The notes below the pieces were generated by a model. The model was not told where the DNA came from and searched no databases. It saw only the letters and a list, made by a program, of their open reading frames with translations. A stretch of 64,000 nucleotides of DNA from Pteria penguin (Eukaryota > Mollusca > Bivalvia > Pterioida > Pteriidae): positions 51,619,009 through 51,683,008 of the forward strand of contig CM068585.1 in the NCBI GenBank assembly GCA_035048485.1, given 5' to 3'. The position numbers and the translations under genes are program-made. Shown piece by piece: positions 60,465-64,000 of this stretch; position 1 is the first letter of the stretch, and each line of letters opens with the position of its first letter.

Positions 60465-60660
60465 TTCTGAGAGCAAACTACGGTTCTTGTTCCATCGGAG
60501 TCCTGACTAACAGTGAGAATGGACAAGGCCGAGAACCTTATATCACCTGAGGAGGTTAAGACAAGGCTCGTCCTAGAATAACACTACCCTATTAGTCAAC
60601 GCTCCAAAAAAGTCTGTAAAAGGCTGTATAAGGGTCTACAATAATACTTTTTTTAGCGAT
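60465..60660 (-). mobile_element. Penelope-like C-terminal fragment, minus strand
   Basis: Minus-strand match to the C-terminal coding block of Penelope element 2 (CACTGTTAGTCAGGACTCC, about 60501-60519). Collinear with the fragment at 43440-43600. Confidence 0.55.
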
Positions 60661-61078
60661 GATTTTAGGGTCGTATTGGTTACGGCCTATCCGTTTGACT
60701 ATTTTGATAAAGATAATGATAATAATAAATGCGTGTTCACAAAGTTATACATTATATTGGTTCTAAATGTATCCCCAATCTGTCCTCCTGACCAAATTCT
60801 ATCTTCATCTGAGAAAAATGTTCATAAGTACTCGGGTATTATCTACTCGGGAAATGATGTTACTTTTATCTTTTTATTGAAGGAAAATGATATACAGAAG
60901 CACGGTTCAGGTATAACACAACAATAACAGGTCGGAAAGTTGGAAAATTAAATATTTACATGGCATGACATGTTATCGAAAAAATGCAATCTTTGAATAT
61001 CATTATTTTGTTAAACTGTCACGTGTTTAGACTACTAAAATTATAATTGTGATGTCAAAAAAATTCATAATAACGAAA

Positions 61079-61109
<31 letters not shown>
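61079..61109. repeat. Poly-A tract
   Basis: Run of about 30 A; a C8-9/A16 run follows at about 61288-61317. Confidence 0.9.
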
Positions 61110-61111
<2 letters not shown>

Positions 61112-61644
61112 ATTCCAAAATAAAAAAAATATATATATCAGAACATTAACATACCAACTCCTATTAACAGTGCTGCTTAGACACGCCAGTCAAATACAGA
61201 TTACTAGGGCTAACAAACAAAAGTAGACAAGACAACTGAAACAGGGAAAATCAAAATAGGGACATAATGGACTACATATGAATACAACCCCCCCCCCCCA
61301 AAAAAAAAAAAAAAAAATCAACATCAATCAACCGTGAACTGCCCATCTGAATAAGAGGAATGGTCCTATATATGTTCGAAATCCCACTAACAAAGAGAAC
61401 GAGGAATAAGGACCTCTTTATAAGGCAGATGAAAAAAGTAATGGAATATGCACTCGGATAAGAAACTACTTGTATATATGAGTTTTTGACAGTTACATTA
61501 AACCACTAATAAAATCATCTGCTGCTTTAATGTAAGAGATCTTCAGTCAAATATTCGAAACGATTAAATTTCAGAGTTCTATTATGTAGTGATGATAAAT
61601 ATTGTAACAAACGTTGATTTATTCATGTGTGTTCAATAGGAAAC

Positions 61645-61779
61645 GCGCCGACGATCCGGGTTCGATTCCCGGGTTGCGTCACTATGTTTAAGAGGTTGGT
61701 AACCTCCTGCTTCCATGTCGCGATATAACTGAAATATTGTTGAAAGCGACGTAAAACACCAATCAACCAACCAACCAAA
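61645..61779 (+). mobile_element. 5'-truncated SINE with 12-bp target duplication
   Basis: Contains box B (CCGGGTTCGATTCCCGGG), the conserved 3' domain (GCGATATAACTGAAATATTG, AAAGCGACGTAAAACACC) and an (AACC)n tail. TCAATAGGAAAC flanks both sides (61633-61644 and 61780-61791). A different family from 31793 and 41042. Confidence 0.85.
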
Positions 61780-62030
61780 TCAATAGGAAACAGAACGACC
61801 CACTAAGAAAATAATAATAATAATAATAAATGAAAAAAAAATATGAATCAATAATTATAATTATAAGAAATACAAACAATCTTCATACATCAAAGAAGTT
61901 ACAGATAATAATGTCAGAAACAAAATGTCCATTATTACAAATAGTGTGTGTTATTTTTGTGTGTTATGTGGGTGTTAGTGTTAGATTCTTTTACATATCT
62001 AAATTTTATCCCTTTCTGTTTGCAATTACA

Positions 62031-62033
<3 letters not shown>

Positions 62034-62110
<77 letters not shown>
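62034..62110. repeat. (TA)n microsatellite
   Basis: TA tract of about 75 bp. Confidence 0.95.
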
Positions 62111-62112
<2 letters not shown>

Positions 62113-62704
62113 CATATGTAGTGTTAACATCAAACATTCAAAACGTGCAATGATATTTTGCCCAATTTCGTCATCAAATTTGTTCTAAATGATAAATGGA
62201 AGCCTATCAATAATATTCATAGCTGTGCTCAGTTATAACAGAAGTAATTGTGAATAGTGGGATGACATTGCTGTATGGTGTAATTTTACGAGAAGTGGTC
62301 TAATTAAATCTAAAAGTTATGCCCAGCAAGACGCATTTCAATTATATGTAGAAGTCTTTATGTGAAATCACACGACAAATGAAATTCAGGAGTAGTTTAT
62401 CCAGCTTCATATAATGCATTGAATCATAGTGGCGCCACAATGACATCATGTTATGTTTTGGCGGATTTTCTGCAACATTATGTAATTGTGTAATTCTGTA
62501 ACACAGCCGTGAAGCAAGGTTTAAATGCGTTTACTTTAGTTTTCTAGAACACTTCCAGTTTATCTTTCTTGTTATCCAATAGACCTCAATTATACCACGG
62601 TGAAACATTATATCAGATTTCATTTTCAGAAACTTTCTGAACATATCCCTGTCCGTCTGTGTCATTTGTCTGATCATCGCTATTGTTTCATTTATCAGGC
62701 GAAA
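62111..62704. other. Unannotated AT-rich stretch
   Basis: No gene recognised; would be the 3' flank of the minus-strand exon that follows. Confidence 0.35.
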
Positions 62705-62707
62705 CAT

Positions 62708-63167
62708 TTATTTCGTATATGCGTCATCGTCATTATTTCCATTGCTCTTTGCTTCCCCTCCGATATTTACAATTTCCATTTCAATGAGTTTGTGAACTTT
62801 GCAGACGTTTGTTGTACCTACAAAGTTACCTTGCGAGTACATGTTCCTTCCCGCAAGTTCTTTATATACAAAACATCCACCATTACCACTTTCATCTCCA
62901 ACGTTGCTATCATTCTGTTTGTCATCGTTTCCCTTTTTACTTTTGTCAATGACAGGGCGCATCTCATTTTCGTCATCGTTGAAACTGTCTTTGCTTTTTA
63001 TTTTATCTTCATTACAATCTTGTGGAATAGTACCATTATCCCGGTCATGTCTTTCTGGTAAATCCACGTCACTTACTTCGCAGTATTCGTTTTCTTCTTC
63101 TTTTTCGACTGCTGTAACTGTTACGTTTTGTTCCAATTCCCTTCTTGTGTCTTGTCTTCTTTCAAAT
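62708..63167 (-). CDS. Putative terminal exon of a minus-strand gene
   Basis: An open frame of about 150 codons after an acceptor-like AAAACAG (63168-63174 on the minus strand). The product is acidic and hydrophilic: RRQDTRRELEQNVTVTAVEK, then EYCEVSDVDLPERHDRDNG, NDDENEMRP, CFVYKELAGRNMY and a final DDDAYTK before the stop. It contains YCEV and YKEL tyrosine motifs, like a cytoplasmic tail. The opposite-strand frame is also open but reads as hydrophobic antisense. No family recognised; upstream exons would be outside the window. Confidence 0.45.
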
Positions 63168-63179
63168 CTGTTTTGAATT

Positions 63180-64000
63180 TAATTCAAAAATGGTATTTTT
63201 TATAACGATTAACCATTTTTTTTTTTAAATTTTGAATGCAATTGCACATATTTCCGCGTACACAATTAAAAGCTATCATACTATCTATAAATGCCTTCTG
63301 TTTTCGAATCTGGCACCATTTTATTCATTATCTATCAAACTATTACATGCTAGACCGCTTTTTGCGGACAAACAAAACAAAAGCTGATTGAATATCTACG
63401 CCATAGGATTCAGTATTGCTCCATATCAGTGATATTACATCTTGTTCATTCCGAATACCTATCATCACCGCTGATTTTCTGAGCTTATATATGTCAACCA
63501 TGGAACAGATCAAATTTTCCAGTGACAACTTTCTTCAGTGATGCTCAATGTTTAAACTGTGGAAATCCAAAGTATAAAAATAAAACAAAGCCAGGCATGC
63601 GGTAGATAATCCTTGGTTTTATAATAGCTTAAAAACCTTTTTAACAGTAAAAGAATAAAAGAAAACAAATATATCAGAGCAAGGGTAGTAAAATTTGGCT
63701 AAAGACATCCTTAGGAACTAACACTCCACACACCAGTTTCTGAACGCAGTAGTAATTATGGATATCAAAACATGGTTGTTTTAATTGGATGGACACTTTA
63801 TATCTACTCAATGACGCCAAGATCTAAACTGTGAATATAATTGCAATCGATATAAATGTGATGTATATTCAGTACTCAATAGGTCAAACAGGTGAAAATT
63901 GATTTATTTCTTCTAGATATTTTACCAACTGACCTTCTGACACATGTGTTATAGATGATCAGGTATATGGCGATCAGGACGTTTATTACCACCGAGGTTC
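63180..64000. other. Right edge, no clear gene
   Basis: A 61-codon minus-strand frame (63528-63343) has a protein-like composition but no recognised motif. An R1-like TTCAGTGATGCTCA core occurs near 63533. Possible intron of the gene proposed at 62708-63167. Confidence 0.3.

Noticed and set aside
62600..63061. 153-codon plus-strand frame
   Set aside because: Hydrophobic antisense of the more plausible acidic minus-strand exon.

Overview
The window looks like nuclear DNA of a mollusc, most likely a bivalve. That rests on the repeat content (Penelope-like elements with the endonuclease upstream of the reverse transcriptase, tRNA-derived SINEs with ATCA/AACC tails, Jockey/CR1-type LINEs, Tc1 and Tigger relics), the AT-rich composition with many long (TA)n and poly-G/C tracts, and small phase-consistent exons far apart. 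I see no prokaryotic genes, rRNA genes or intact tRNA genes.

Region 1 (about 0.6-15.9 kb) is a nest of mobile elements. A minus-strand Tc1-like copy is followed by a minus-strand, roughly 5 kb Jockey/CR1-type LINE with ORF1, an N-terminal 2A-like motif, endonuclease and reverse transcriptase, all frame-broken. A plus-strand Penelope-like element (PLE1) then starts near 7.5 kb and is cut in two by a 5,348-bp insertion (8286-13633). The insertion has matching TAGTGGGGCGG ends and a 3-bp ATA target duplication. Removing it with one target copy restores the PLE reading frame exactly. It carries one long, now frame-broken gene (8978-13314), ending in what looks like a complete FEN1/XPG-type nuclease active site followed by a CXC cysteine domain. 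I recognise the protein as a recurrent uncharacterised animal family; here it sits inside what behaves as a DNA transposon. This is the main discovery candidate. A second Tc1-like copy ends the region.

Region 2 (about 19.7-54.3 kb) holds two tandem paralogous genes on the plus strand, A (20089-34950) and B (44440-53762). Each has seven phase-compatible exons: signal peptide and eight-cysteine ectodomain (exons 1-3), a short Ser/Thr-rich stalk (4), a juxtamembrane/transmembrane pair (5, 6) and a cytoplasmic tail with tyrosine motifs including YEEI and YNHL (7). They look like receptor-type single-pass membrane proteins of unknown ligand. Both use a GC splice donor after exon 4, where failure to splice reaches a stop within two codons, suggesting a possible secreted form. 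In gene B a very recent 821-bp tandem duplication has copied exon 5. The introns contain a dead Tigger/Jerky-like transposon, an inverted pair of TA-flanked MITEs, a SINE, and a dispersed R1 repeat present at the same place in both genes.

Region 3, between the genes (36.1-43.6 kb), holds a second Penelope-like element and a decayed LINE carrying a SINE. Region 4 (55.2-60.7 kb) is a Penelope graveyard with a third Tc1 relic. The right edge has a 5'-truncated SINE with a perfect 12-bp target duplication, a (TA)n tract and a plausible minus-strand terminal exon of a gene starting outside the window.

All calls are from reading the sequence and remembered family features; no searches were run.
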